Positions 33,865 to 43,509 are shown, counted from the stretch's first letter. The stretch is DNA of 64,000 nt from Branchiostoma floridae (GCF_000003815.2 NC_049991.1:1717718-1781717), one strand, 5' to 3'. Translations and numbers: made by a program. The notes: generated from the sequence alone by a model not told the origin.

Positions 33865-34715
33865 AATCATCTTTTGTTAAAGACACACATACAGGAAGTC
33901 ACCTTAGAACAGTGAGATATTTTCTGTAGATATTTCAGTTTAAATACAGTTTTAGATTTTCTTTACCAAATATCTAGTTTTCCTTTAGAAATGATGATTA
34001 GAAAAAAGTACTGCCCATACCATACATGGTGCATAAGCGGTGATCATCCCCGAGGCTATAGCACTGAGCCACACAGAGTCAGTATGTTAACACTACAGCA
34101 GGTGTTTCCTTCGCCTTTGTGTGTGTGTGTCAGATAGACAGTATTTTTAATCAACTTTTGTTGAAGACACGCATACAGCAAGTCGAACAGTGAAATATTG
34201 TTTGATTGTAGATATTTCACTTTAAATACAGTTTTTAATTTTTTTACCAAATATCTAGTTTCCTTCTAGGAATAAAGTCCTCTCCAAGTCATACATGGTG
34301 CATAGGCGGTGACAATCCCCGATTCAACATCACTGAGCTACACAGTCAGAATGCATATTAAAGCACTACAGCAAGTGTTTCCTCCTCCTTTGTTAGAGGT
34401 GTGTGTGTCAGATAGACATAGTATTTACCAGATCAGATTAATCAATTTTTGTTGAAGACACATACACTAAGTCACCTCCGAACAGTGAAATATTGTTTGA
34501 TTGTCGATATTGTACTTTAAATACAGTTTTTAAATTTTGTTTTTTACCGAATATCTAGTTTTATCTCCAAACCAGACATGGTGCAAAGGCGGTGACAATT
34601 TCCGATTCTACAGTACTGAGCCACACAGTCAGAATGCATACACTACAGCAAGTGTTTCCTTCTCCTTTGTCAGAGGTGTATGTGCCAGATACTCATAGTA
34701 TTTGCCAAATTCTAA
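33865..34715 (+). repeat. Three tandem units of about 287 bp in the 5'UTR intron of LRR-D
   Basis: Units begin at about 33865, 34149 and 34440 ('aatca(t/a)c/tttttgtt(a/g)aagacac') and share 'aaatacagtttt', 'ccaaatatctagttt', 'catacatggtgca(t/a)a(a/g)gcggtga' and 'cactgagc(c/t)acacag'. The matching intron of LRR-E has one unit (about 39526-39800). Confidence 0.75.
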
Positions 34716-34844
34716 GCTAACGTTATAATAAACAACAATAGTGTGTACCTCGGAATTTGGTATGACTCGGCCTGTGGTGAAACCTCCGACGTATGCTGGA
34801 TGCAAAAAAAGCTAATTATGATGATTTTCTTCCCCAACTTTTAG

Positions 34845-35167
34845 GAAATCAGGACGTGGTCACAAAATAAGGGTTTTAGAGCGACACGCAAGGAGGGGTG
34901 TTCACCGGCCTGAAGATCTGGTTCCAACCGGCAGTCCACAACGAAAACAACAGCTGCACGTGCACCTGTACAGCATAATCATTAGACTGATAGGTATGCT
35001 AAGTGGTATATTCACTGACTGTAAATAATGTAATCATTCTGCTAAACTGTACACCTTACAATAGCGATACACAAAATCAAACCGAGCAGTTTCCTTTATG
35101 TGTATATTCCGTTTTTGTAGTTCAAGACTCTTTCGACGGTTTTCAAGATTTAGGCTCACATGTAAAC
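34845..35167 (+). other. Predicted 5'UTR of the LRR-D coding exon
   Basis: Acceptor 'cccaacttttag|gaaatcag'; leader nearly identical to that of LRR-E. An ATG at 35003 is in frame with the gene, but the peptide it would add lacks a signal and LRR-C has a stop in the equivalent stretch. Confidence 0.55.
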
Positions 35168-36790
35168 ATGCAGAGATCTATTAACAGACGTCTGATCTCC
35201 CAGACCATGTTAATTGTTAATATATTCATCGTTTTTCATGTGATTGTAGCAAGTAAGACCCCTAGCGTTTTAAAACTGCAATCGCTAGGATGTGATGTAG
35301 ACTTTTATTCTTGGGGAGGAGTAACTAAAATATCTTGTGACAACAAGGGCTTGGTGAGTGTTCCTGATGAAATTCCTAATGGAGTTCATTATCTTCATCT
35401 TCCCAACAATGCCCTGCGTACCTTTCCGTGCTTGGCAATGGACAGTTTGCACACCATTAACTTACATAACAACAGTATCAAATATTTCTCCTGGAAATGT
35501 CTCAAGAAACTACCAAATCTCGACCTATTAGATCTGTCCCAAAATGAGATTTTCTGTGTCAATCTCTTTCCCGCCAAGTCCTTCTTGCCCAGGCTAACAC
35601 GGGTGAACATTTCCTACAACCAACTCACCACTTTTGCTTCCTGTGATCTAGGAATTGACATGGCAAGGGGGTCAAACAAAACTAACAGATACAGGGCAAT
35701 CGTATGGGGTAATCCTTTTCACTGTGACTGCGATATAGGTTGGCTCATTGACTTGGCGAAAGCGATGGAATGGTGCCGATATCGGATACTAGACTTTTGC
35801 GTGCACTTGCTCACGACGAATTTAATGGCCCATGAGATGTACAAACACCGTAGCTTGTTCCGTTGTAAAACACCTCCGATGTTAGAGGGGGCAGAACTGT
35901 ATAAACTAGATATCTCGGAATGTTATCCAAAGCCCTGTCCGCTAGACAGTCCCTGTCCTATGGCTGATTATCAGCCTAATATCACCACTTTGTCTCCATT
36001 GCAAACAACCAGCAGCAGTTTAAACCAATTGCGGATAAGTACGTTCACAAAACTGCATAAGGCTGAAATATCCCAACCAGAGGAAGGTATGACAGAAATA
36101 ACACAGGTACCGAACATTACAGAAATGACACAGGCACTGGACGTGACAAAAATGAGACAGGCACTGGACATGATAGAAATGAGACAGGCACTGGACATGA
36201 CAAAAATGAGACAGGAACTGGACATGACAGAAATGACACAGGTACCGAACATTACAGAAATGACACAGGCACTGGACGTGACAAAAATGAGACAGGCACT
36301 GGATATGACAGAAATGAGACAGGCACTGGACATGGCAAAAATGAGACAGGCACTGGACATGACAGAAATGAAACAGGCACCAAACATTACAGAAATGACA
36401 CAGTCACTAGACATGACACAAATGACACAGGCACTGAACATGACACAAATGACATCGGAACTAGACATGACACAAACGACCGAAGTTTTTCATATGTCAG
36501 ACGGGACAGAGGCACTGGCCATGACAATAGTGACACAGGCATCGAAAACAATGACGGAAATGACACGGGCCCTAAAGCCAATTCCAAAATCTGTTACCAT
36601 GTCGATAGGATGGATCGTTCGCATTACAGTTGCTATCATAATTGTTGGTGGTAGTGGCGTTGTGTTTGCTGTGTGGAGGGCAAAGTGTGGGAAACAACCC
36701 GATAAAAATGTCCCTATCGGTATCGTAAACAATATGGCGGCTGGTCAAATTGTAAACAACATTCCGCGTGAGAAGACTGATCTCGGGTAG
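35168..36790 (+). CDS. LRR-D: chimeric short-tailed LRR receptor with membrane arginine
   Basis: 540 residues from the ATG at 35168, chosen because it starts the signal peptide (MQRSINRR...LIVNIFIVFHVIVA), as in LRR-C and LRR-E. The ectodomain, through the C-terminal cap (GNPFHCDCDIGWLIDLAKAM...FRCKTPPMLE), is nearly the same as LRR-E. From CPLDSPCP onward, the stalk, helix, tail and 3' flank match LRR-C. The switch lies near 35920-35940. The stalk minisatellite spans about 36088-36580. The helix GWIVRITVAIIIVGGSGVVF (about 481-503) carries Arg485 (codon CGC at 36620), where LRR-C has Thr. The tail is 37 residues with no tyrosine and ends at TAG where LRR-C has CAG. A basic residue in the helix plus a short tail is the hallmark of activating receptors that borrow an adaptor; this is inference here. 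Confidence 0.9.
   Translation: MQRSINRRLISQTMLIVNIFIVFHVIVASKTPSVLKLQSLGCDVDFYSWGGVTKISCDNKGLVSVPDEIPNGVHYLHLPNNALRTFPCLAMDSLHTINLHNNSIKYFSWKCLKKLPNLDLLDLSQNEIFCVNLFPAKSFLPRLTRVNISYNQLTTFASCDLGIDMARGSNKTNRYRAIVWGNPFHCDCDIGWLIDLAKAMEWCRYRILDFCVHLLTTNLMAHEMYKHRSLFRCKTPPMLEGAELYKLDISECYPKPCPLDSPCPMADYQPNITTLSPLQTTSSSLNQLRISTFTKLHKAEISQPEEGMTEITQVPNITEMTQALDVTKMRQALDMIEMRQALDMTKMRQELDMTEMTQVPNITEMTQALDVTKMRQALDMTEMRQALDMAKMRQALDMTEMKQAPNITEMTQSLDMTQMTQALNMTQMTSELDMTQTTEVFHMSDGTEALAMTIVTQASKTMTEMTRALKPIPKSVTMSIGWIVRITVAIIIVGGSGVVFAVWRAKCGKQPDKNVPIGIVNNMAAGQIVNNIPREKTDLG
36088..36580 (+). repeat. Coding minisatellite, LRR-D stalk
   Basis: 27-nt units, here with many ATGAGACAGGCACTGGAC variants. 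A larger block starting 'ATGACAGAAATAACACAGGTACCGAACATT' recurs at about 36230, so there is higher-order duplication of about 144 bp. Confidence 0.85.
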
Positions 36791-36844
36791 AACGTAGGCA
36801 AATAAACTGGTTGCAACAATGACATGAATGAAAGAATGTTTGAC

Positions 36845-36975
36845 TAAGATCAACCTTATGCAGAGTCACGTTGTTTTTGAAGTGGATATACAGATGAGTA
36901 GTAAAGTTGTTCGTATGAAATCTGGAAAATTCAGAAACAAAGGGCAGTCAAGATATCTATGACAATGAAAAGTGA
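36845..36975 (+). pseudogene. Relic of the lost LRR-D cytoplasmic tail
   Basis: After the stop, 'aagatcaaccttatgcagagtcacgttgtttttgaa' corresponds to DQPYAES. 'agatatctatgacaatgaaaag' corresponds to the final IYDNE of LRR-B. The IYDNE remnant is absent after LRR-C, so the two relics have decayed separately. Confidence 0.7.
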
Positions 36976-38160
36976 TATTTTATTATTCGTGGATTGCCAT
37001 CTCTTTGCTAGCCCTGTTGTTTTGTTAAGGGGTCACATTTCCTCCAACAATATGCACAATCTATGGTGATTTTTTTGCACGGTCCGTTTATCTCATCATA
37101 CATTTTTGCTATTAGAATATATAGAACTTAAGCAAGCCAATATTTCTGTATTTCATAATGGTGATGATGCTAAGGTCATTATTCATAATAGTAGAATACA
37201 ATGTCATATATGGTCAATTATGTAACTATGATGACTATCAAATGTACTTGTGCACATTTGTGCCCATGTAAATAGTGGAGATGAGTAGGTGAATACTTTA
37301 TAAGAGTAAATGTATAGTGATCATAGCAAACGGGCATACGGTCGTTCAGTTTTAGTTCATCATGGCATGTTTGCATGTAGGAAGTATGTATTAGCTGCAG
37401 ATTGGTTAACACTTGAAAAGAAGGAAGTATTATCAATGGTGAGCGTATCGTGTATCTTAATGACATTTACAGTTGTATGTTCAATGCAGTGTAAAGTACA
37501 TTTGTACTCCATGAAAAGAATGTAGTGACCAGAAGAGAGAAAAGAACATATCATGTTACAACTGTAACTTGAAGATTTAATCAAGCTAGAACGTATGGCA
37601 GATGTATTAGTTTTGAGGCAATGAAAGCCAACGCACATTATGAGTTTTACTTGGCTGATGTAAATGTCATACTTATACGTATAACGTTACATGTACATTT
37701 TATGTATGAGTCGCTGTTAATGTAACATAAGAACGTGCGCATTGAAGTTGCACATCTGAATAGCAGTACATTTGTAGTATCAATAACAACATCAATGTAA
37801 TTTCTGAAACCATTGATGTTACACGTGACAGTTGACGATATAAAGCAAGCATTTCTTACGTACATGTACCCTTTTGGTTGTGTGAAAAATATAACTGAAA
37901 ACGAAGTTGTCGTTTGAAACACAGATTGAAGCTCTTTACTTAGAAGGTGATTAGTGTACAGTGAGTTAAGGACCCTCTCATATGGTAAAGTTCCTCCAAA
38001 TTTGCAGACGGATATATGTAAACATTCCGTAAAGAAACAAAAGAGTAGAAGTTACATGAATTCAATACTCAACTCAGCTTATGCAAACCAAGAGTCCCGT
38101 CGGTCAGTCTTATTCCGGGAGGTCATATTGCAGATATTGTTAGGAACACCACTTCAGTAG
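36976..38160. other. 3' flank of LRR-D, no gene seen
   Basis: Homologous to the flank of LRR-C without its two large insertions. Short open frames are not conserved between the two copies, which argues against coding. Confidence 0.55.
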
Positions 38161-38499
38161 CATTAGCTTACTATAGGCAACTGACGCTTACGAAATATGG
38201 GTTTTGTGCACCAGTAAGAGGTCACTATCATACGTATGAACACAAACTCAACTGAAAACGTGCACACATGCCATGTAAATCATCCATAAATGCAGTTGGG
38301 TTTACTCATCTGGAAAACTGCAGTCAATTTTCAACGATTCGTAATGTTCATTCAGTGTAAATATAGTGTATGTGGATTCACGACTAGTTCATCATAAGCA
38401 CTGTTTGTTGACGAAAGGGTACGTACTTTGATTTATTCAAACATACTGACGTGCTGTCGTCAGAATTGCATTCAGATTTGTCTGTGTTTTCTAATCCCC

Positions 38500-38692
38500 C
38501 CGTACACTGCCTCGGGGAAATGTGAACCTCTGAACAATTCTAAAAACCTAGAATGAAGTCTGCAAAAGACAAGATTGTTGATTAAACGCCCACGCAAGTG
38601 AAGTCATCTCGCTAGACAATCGCAGATCATTGTATTTCCTCCTCAGTCAGCCATCGTCAGGTGCCACAGGAGGCAGCATTACGTTTTCCCAG
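38500..38692 (+). other. Predicted non-coding first exon of LRR-E
   Basis: Homologous to 32955-33149; ends 'attacgttttcccag' at donor GTAAGC (38693). Confidence 0.55.
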
Positions 38693-38921
38693 GTAAGCGA
38701 ACTAAACACTCAACCATTGTTAGCGTCATAAGACAGAGATATTTTGAAGTAGTCATTGCAGGAACAGGCTTGTTTGGAATAGAAACTATGAAACATTGTT
38801 ACAATGAAACGTTTCTGATGTAAGAAATACTGCGTCGACGGACTCCGGGTCTTGTATAGAGATATGCTCTTGTATATCGATGAAACATCCAAGTTATAAG
38901 ATAGGCCACAAAGCAGTAACT

Positions 38922-39033
38922 AGTTACTCAAGCAACTGGATATGTTTTTGGAAACAGTCAGACGTTTCAAATGGTGGATGCCATCTGAAACGTCTGATCG
39001 TTTCCCAAATCATATCCAGTTGCTTAAGTAACT
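38922..39033. repeat. 112-bp foldback in the 5'UTR intron of LRR-E
   Basis: Left arm 'agttactcaagcaactggatatg...cagacgtttcaaatgg' and right arm 'ccatctgaaacgtctgatcg...catatccagttgcttaagtaact' are inverted. The outer motif TTACTCAAGCAACTGGATA also occurs at about 43369 and 62063, so the end belongs to a dispersed family. LRR-D's intron lacks it. Confidence 0.7.
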
Positions 39034-39950
39034 GTTTTTGGCGTAACAGTGTAGACCATCTATTGTCACCATGTCATGATATCTTATTATTCTTGCAGAC
39101 AGAAAACAGACAATCGATACGTAGTACATCGTGCATACAGATACACGTGTGCACAATTCATGGATAAATGTATAATGTTTTATATAGTACAGTGCATGTC
39201 ATAAAGACCATGTGGGACTATTGCACTTGGAAAAAACGATAAGAGGCATTCATCCATTGATATCAGACAGTGCGTACATTAAAAAAGTCTAAAATGCTAA
39301 CCATACATTAGAACGTTTGATATGCAATCCACCGTTCCGGAAAACTGTACTAGAAAAATCTGCATTATTTTCGTGACAGAAGGAGTTGCCATACATGCAG
39401 CAGGAGGCACGAGTCGTACATAGGACAAGACGCAGCGAAGGATCAAGGCTTTTCAAAAAGGCAAGTGTTTGGACATTGCTTTCAAAAGCAGTAGTTAAAC
39501 ACAATTGCCTACAAAGATTAGGTCAATCATCTTTTGTTGAAGACCCACATACAGGAAGTCACCTTAGAACAGTGGGATATTTTCTGTAGATATTTCACTT
39601 TAAATACAGTTTTAAATTTTCTTTACCAAATATCTAGTTTTCTTTTAGAAATGATGATTAGAAAAAAGTCCTCTACATACCATACATGGTGCATAGGGAA
39701 GTGACCACCCATTCTATAGCACTGAGCCACACAGTCAGAATTCATATGAAAACACTACAGCAAGTGTTTCCTCCTCCTTTGTTAGAGGTGTGTGTGTAAG
39801 ATAGTCATAAGATTTGCCAAAATCTAAGCTATAATCAACAACAATAGTATGTACCTCGAACTTTGGTATGACTCGGTCTGTGGTGAAACCTTCGACGTAC
39901 AGTGGATGCAAGAAAAGCTGATTATGATTATTTTCTTCCCAAACTTTTAG

Positions 39951-40278
39951 GAAATCAGAGTAGGACCTGGTCACAAAATAAGGGTCTTAGAGCGACACGC
40001 AAGGAGCTGTGTTCACCGGCCTGAAGATCTGGTTCCAACCGGCAGTCCACAACGAAAACAACAGCTGCACGTGCACCTGTACAGCATAATCATTAGACTG
40101 ATAGGTATGCTAAGTGGTATATTCAGTGACTGTAAATAATGTAATCATTCTGCTAAGCTGTACACCTTACAATAGCGATACACAAAATCAAACCGAGCAG
40201 TTTCCTTTATGTGTATATTCCGTTTTTGTAGTTCAAGACTCATTCTACGATTTTATAGATTTAGGCTCACATATAAAG
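39951..40278 (+). other. Predicted 5'UTR of the LRR-E coding exon
   Basis: Acceptor 'aaacttttag|gaaatcag', then a leader almost identical to LRR-D ('ccggcagtccacaacgaaaacaacagctgcacgtgcacc'). Confidence 0.55.
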
Positions 40279-42201
40279 ATGCAGAGATCTATTAACAGAC
40301 GTATGATCTCCCCGACAATGTTAATTGTTAATATATTCATCGTTTTTCATGTGATCGTAGCAAGTAAGACCCCTGGCGTTTTAAAATTGCAATCGCTAGG
40401 ATGTGATGTAGACTTTTATTCTTGGGGAGGAGTAACTAAAATATCTTGTGACAACAAGGGCTTAGTGAATGTTTCCGATGAAATTCCTAACGGAGTTCAT
40501 GATCTTCAACTTCCCAACAATGCCCTGCGTACCTTTCCGTGCTTGGCAATGGACAGTTTGCACACTATCAACTTACATAACAACAGTATCAAATATTTCT
40601 CATGGAAATGTCTCAAGAAACTACCGAATCTCGACCTATTAGATCTGTCACAAAATGAGATTTCCTGTGTCAATCTCTTTCCCGCCAAGTCGGTTTTGCC
40701 CAGGTTACAACGGGTGAACATTTCCTACAACCAACTCACCACTTTTGCTTCCTGTGACTTAGGAGTTGACATGGCAAGGGGGTCAAACAAAGCTAACAGA
40801 TACACTGCAATCGTACGGGGTAATCCGTTCCACTGTGACTGCGATATAGGTTGGCTCATTGACTTGGCGAGAGCGATGGAATGGTGCCGATATCGAGTAG
40901 TAGACTTTTGCGTGCACTTGCTCACGACGAATTTAATGGCCCATGAGATGTACAAACACCGTAGCTTGTTCCGTTGTAAAACACCTCCGATGTTAGAGGG
41001 CGCAGATCTGTATAAACTAGATATCTCGGAATGTTATCCAAAACCATGTCCACAAGACAGTCCCTGTCCCAAAAGTAAATATGGCCTACATCAGCCTAAT
41101 GTCACCAGTATGTCTTCGTTGCTAACAACCAGCAGTAGTACAGACCTATTGCTGACAAGTGCGTATACAAAACTGTATGATGTCGACATACCTCCAATGA
41201 CAGAGGCACTGGACGAAGTAGAAATGACAGAGGAACCGGACATGGTAGAAAGAACAGAGGCACTGGACATGACAGAAAGGACACAGGCACTTGACGTGAC
41301 AGAAATGACACGGGCACTTAAAACAGTGACAGAGTTTACACAGGCACTTAGCATGACAGAAATGACAGAGGCCCAGGAAACGATGACCGAAGTGACAGAA
41401 CTTGACGTGACAGAAATGACACAGACATTGAACACTAGAAAAACGACACAGAGCCAGGACATGGCACATGAGACAATGGCACTGGACATTGCAGAAATGT
41501 CACAGGAATCAGACATAACAGAAATGACACAGAGCCAGGGTATGACAGAAAGGACACAGACACTTGACATGGCAGGAACACCAGTGGCATGGGACATGAC
41601 AGAGGTCACAGAGTCACTGGACATGACAGAAATGACACAGGTACCGAACATGACAGAAGAAATACAGGCACTGGACATGACAGCAATGACACAGATACCG
41701 AACGTGACAGAAGTAAGACAGACACTGGACACAACAGAAATGGCACAGACACTGGACATGACAGAAATGACACAGGTACCGAACATGACAGAAGTAAGAC
41801 AAGCACTGGACATGACACAAAAGACACGGGCCCTGGACATGACTGAAAGGGCACAGACACTGGAAATGCCAGATATGGCAGAAATAATACCGACCCTGGA
41901 AATGGCAACAATACAAGCCGTAGCTATGTCATCAGGGTGGATGCTAACTATCATTATAGTAATGACATTAATTGCAATGACTGGTGTCGTCAGTTGTGTA
42001 GTTTTGGCTGTATATTATTGGGTAATTAAAAGACAACGAACCAAGACTGGAAATAGTATCCCGCTTGCTCCCGTGAACAGCATGGCGCTTGGCCAAGTTT
42101 CGGGTAACACTCTCTATGCCTATGCCCCAGACACTCATGTTGTTGACAGCCAAAAGACAGACTCAGATTCCGATCATACGTATGAAACTATGCCTGACTG
42201 A
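40279..42201 (+). CDS. LRR-E: LRR receptor with longest stalk and YETM tail
   Basis: 640 residues from the ATG at 40279 (an in-frame ATG at 40114 would bury the signal peptide). The ectodomain is as in LRR-D: Cys-rich cap, about four LRRs (LQLPNNALRTFPC, LDLSQNEISCVNLF) and a C-terminal cap (GNPFHCDCDIGWLIDLARAM). The minisatellite stalk covers about residues 310-545, the longest of the array. The helix GWMLTIIIVMTLIAMTGVV and onward spans about 552-583. The tail of about 57 residues ends YETMPD. YETM fits the YxxM motif bound by PI3-kinase p85 SH2 domains. The equivalent in LRR-A reads YETIPD and continues for about 85 more residues, so LRR-E is truncated by a stop right after MPD. A polyadenylation signal AATAAA is at 42289. 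Confidence 0.9.
   Translation: MQRSINRRMISPTMLIVNIFIVFHVIVASKTPGVLKLQSLGCDVDFYSWGGVTKISCDNKGLVNVSDEIPNGVHDLQLPNNALRTFPCLAMDSLHTINLHNNSIKYFSWKCLKKLPNLDLLDLSQNEISCVNLFPAKSVLPRLQRVNISYNQLTTFASCDLGVDMARGSNKANRYTAIVRGNPFHCDCDIGWLIDLARAMEWCRYRVVDFCVHLLTTNLMAHEMYKHRSLFRCKTPPMLEGADLYKLDISECYPKPCPQDSPCPKSKYGLHQPNVTSMSSLLTTSSSTDLLLTSAYTKLYDVDIPPMTEALDEVEMTEEPDMVERTEALDMTERTQALDVTEMTRALKTVTEFTQALSMTEMTEAQETMTEVTELDVTEMTQTLNTRKTTQSQDMAHETMALDIAEMSQESDITEMTQSQGMTERTQTLDMAGTPVAWDMTEVTESLDMTEMTQVPNMTEEIQALDMTAMTQIPNVTEVRQTLDTTEMAQTLDMTEMTQVPNMTEVRQALDMTQKTRALDMTERAQTLEMPDMAEIIPTLEMATIQAVAMSSGWMLTIIIVMTLIAMTGVVSCVVLAVYYWVIKRQRTKTGNSIPLAPVNSMALGQVSGNTLYAYAPDTHVVDSQKTDSDSDHTYETMPD
41200..41920 (+). repeat. Coding minisatellite, LRR-E stalk
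   Basis: About 720 bp of 9/27-nt units encoding MTE-MTQALD variants, more diverged than in LRR-C or LRR-D. It includes the block ACACAGGTACCGAACATGACAGAA at least twice. A long antisense frame here is a by-product. Confidence 0.85.
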
Positions 42202-42299
42202 GCGATAAAACACATGAAGGGCAGTCATGTGTGTTTGATGCATCATAATATCATCTTCAGACGATTAAAATTAGTGGTAAATCACTGCAATAAAGCTGG

Positions 42300-43320
42300 A
42301 AATGATACACGGGCGGCTGTGACAGGTAGTAATGTACTTAGTAATGTAGGCAGTTTTTTTTTGTTGTTAACATATAATTCATTTTTCTTTTTGTAATATA
42401 TACTGTAGCAAATTCTTGTGAGTACCTTTTGAAGCCTCAGTCAACCTTTATGGGCCAATTCAAGAAAATATTGATGGTGTACAAATATATGTGATATTCT
42501 TTTTTTTAATATAGCAATCACGAAAGGATGTTATTATTTGATACATTGATAGATGTGCTAGGTCAGTGAGATTCTAATTTATATGTACTTATAGCTCCAC
42601 AATATTAGACACTGACATAGACGTGTCTGAATCTAGAAATCATGATAAATCATTGAAACCGAGTGGTGAAAATATATTCTTTAACGTTACATGTATATTC
42701 AATCTTTTCAATATCACCTGTGTATTGGTTATGTTAAATGCATGACTTTTGACTTACATTTCCTAACGACTTTGACGAATTTCTCGTGATGTCACCATCA
42801 TGCCTAGCGACTTTTGTAGATCACGTGACACCAAATGAATATCAATTACCTACATTGTGACACATTATGTGCTAAATGACACCAACTATTTAAATAATAA
42901 CAATTTTATCGTCTCACGGGAATTAGAATGGTTTAGGTTCATTCTTGAGCACATATTTGTCAGATAAACTCCAACGTCGTGCAAAATACACTTCCTTGCT
43001 GACGTCCGCCATCTTGGATTCTTGGAACAGGTGGTCATAATGTGATCCACTCAAGCTAATACATATTTCCAATCCGTGAAGTAAGCTGACTTAATCACAC
43101 AATTTTTTCAAAGACATAAATTGATATTTTTATTCGTTTATTTTTAGTCCTTGACATTAGATTTCTATTCACACATGTAAGAAATATAAAGTGTAAAGCA
43201 GCCATCATTGACGGACGAAAAATTGGCGTCCATATAGACAATTTACATACATACATAGTAATTACATACATAGTATGGATAGGGCGGATACATTTGTATT
43301 GTACAACAGTAATATGTAGA
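42300..43320. other. Intergenic between LRR-E and GAL3ST-like gene 1
   Basis: AT-rich, with one inverted AAGATGGCGGAC-type motif (43005-43016, 'cgtccgccatctt'). No exon supported. Confidence 0.45.
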
Positions 43321-43324
43321 TGAA

Positions 43325-43425
43325 TGTTAGACATCCAGGTAATAAGATACGCAAAATAGCAATTACTCAAGCAACTACACATAATTTTGTCCAGTCATAT
43401 CCAGTTGCTTGAGTAAGTGCTATTT
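43325..43425. repeat. Dispersed 'TTACTCAAGCAACTGGATA' repeat
   Basis: 'gttagacatccaggtaataagata...caattactcaagcaact' followed by an inverted 'atatccagttgcttgagtaa'. Related copies are at 38922-39033 and 62030-62095. Confidence 0.65.
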
Positions 43426-43503
43426 GGTGTACAACAGTAATCTCTTTGACTGTTATCAAAATCAAGACAATATTTAAATCGTTATTAAAATCACAGCAAC
43501 AGT

Positions 43504-43509
43504 TTTATT
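43504..43509 (-). terminator. Polyadenylation signal AATAAA of GAL3ST-like gene 1
   Basis: The hexamer on the minus strand lies 21 nt beyond the stop codon, implying a very short 3'UTR. Confidence 0.45.

Noticed and set aside
34025-34090. tRNA-like A-box (TAGCTCAGTGATG on the minus strand) in the 287-bp units
   Set aside because: No B-box or tRNA fold follows at the right distance; probably chance or a decayed SINE.
35003-35167. 55-residue N-terminal extension of LRR-D (and 40114-40278 for LRR-E)
   Set aside because: It would bury the signal peptide. The matching stretch before LRR-C has an in-frame stop, so it is best read as 5'UTR.
41091-41954. 287-codon antisense frame (and similar ones at 35971-36468, 28775-29152, 13417-13995)
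   Set aside because: It is the complement of the ATGACAGAA minisatellite, which has no stop in several frames. The predicted text is a repetitive Ser-Cys-Val pattern with no domain.
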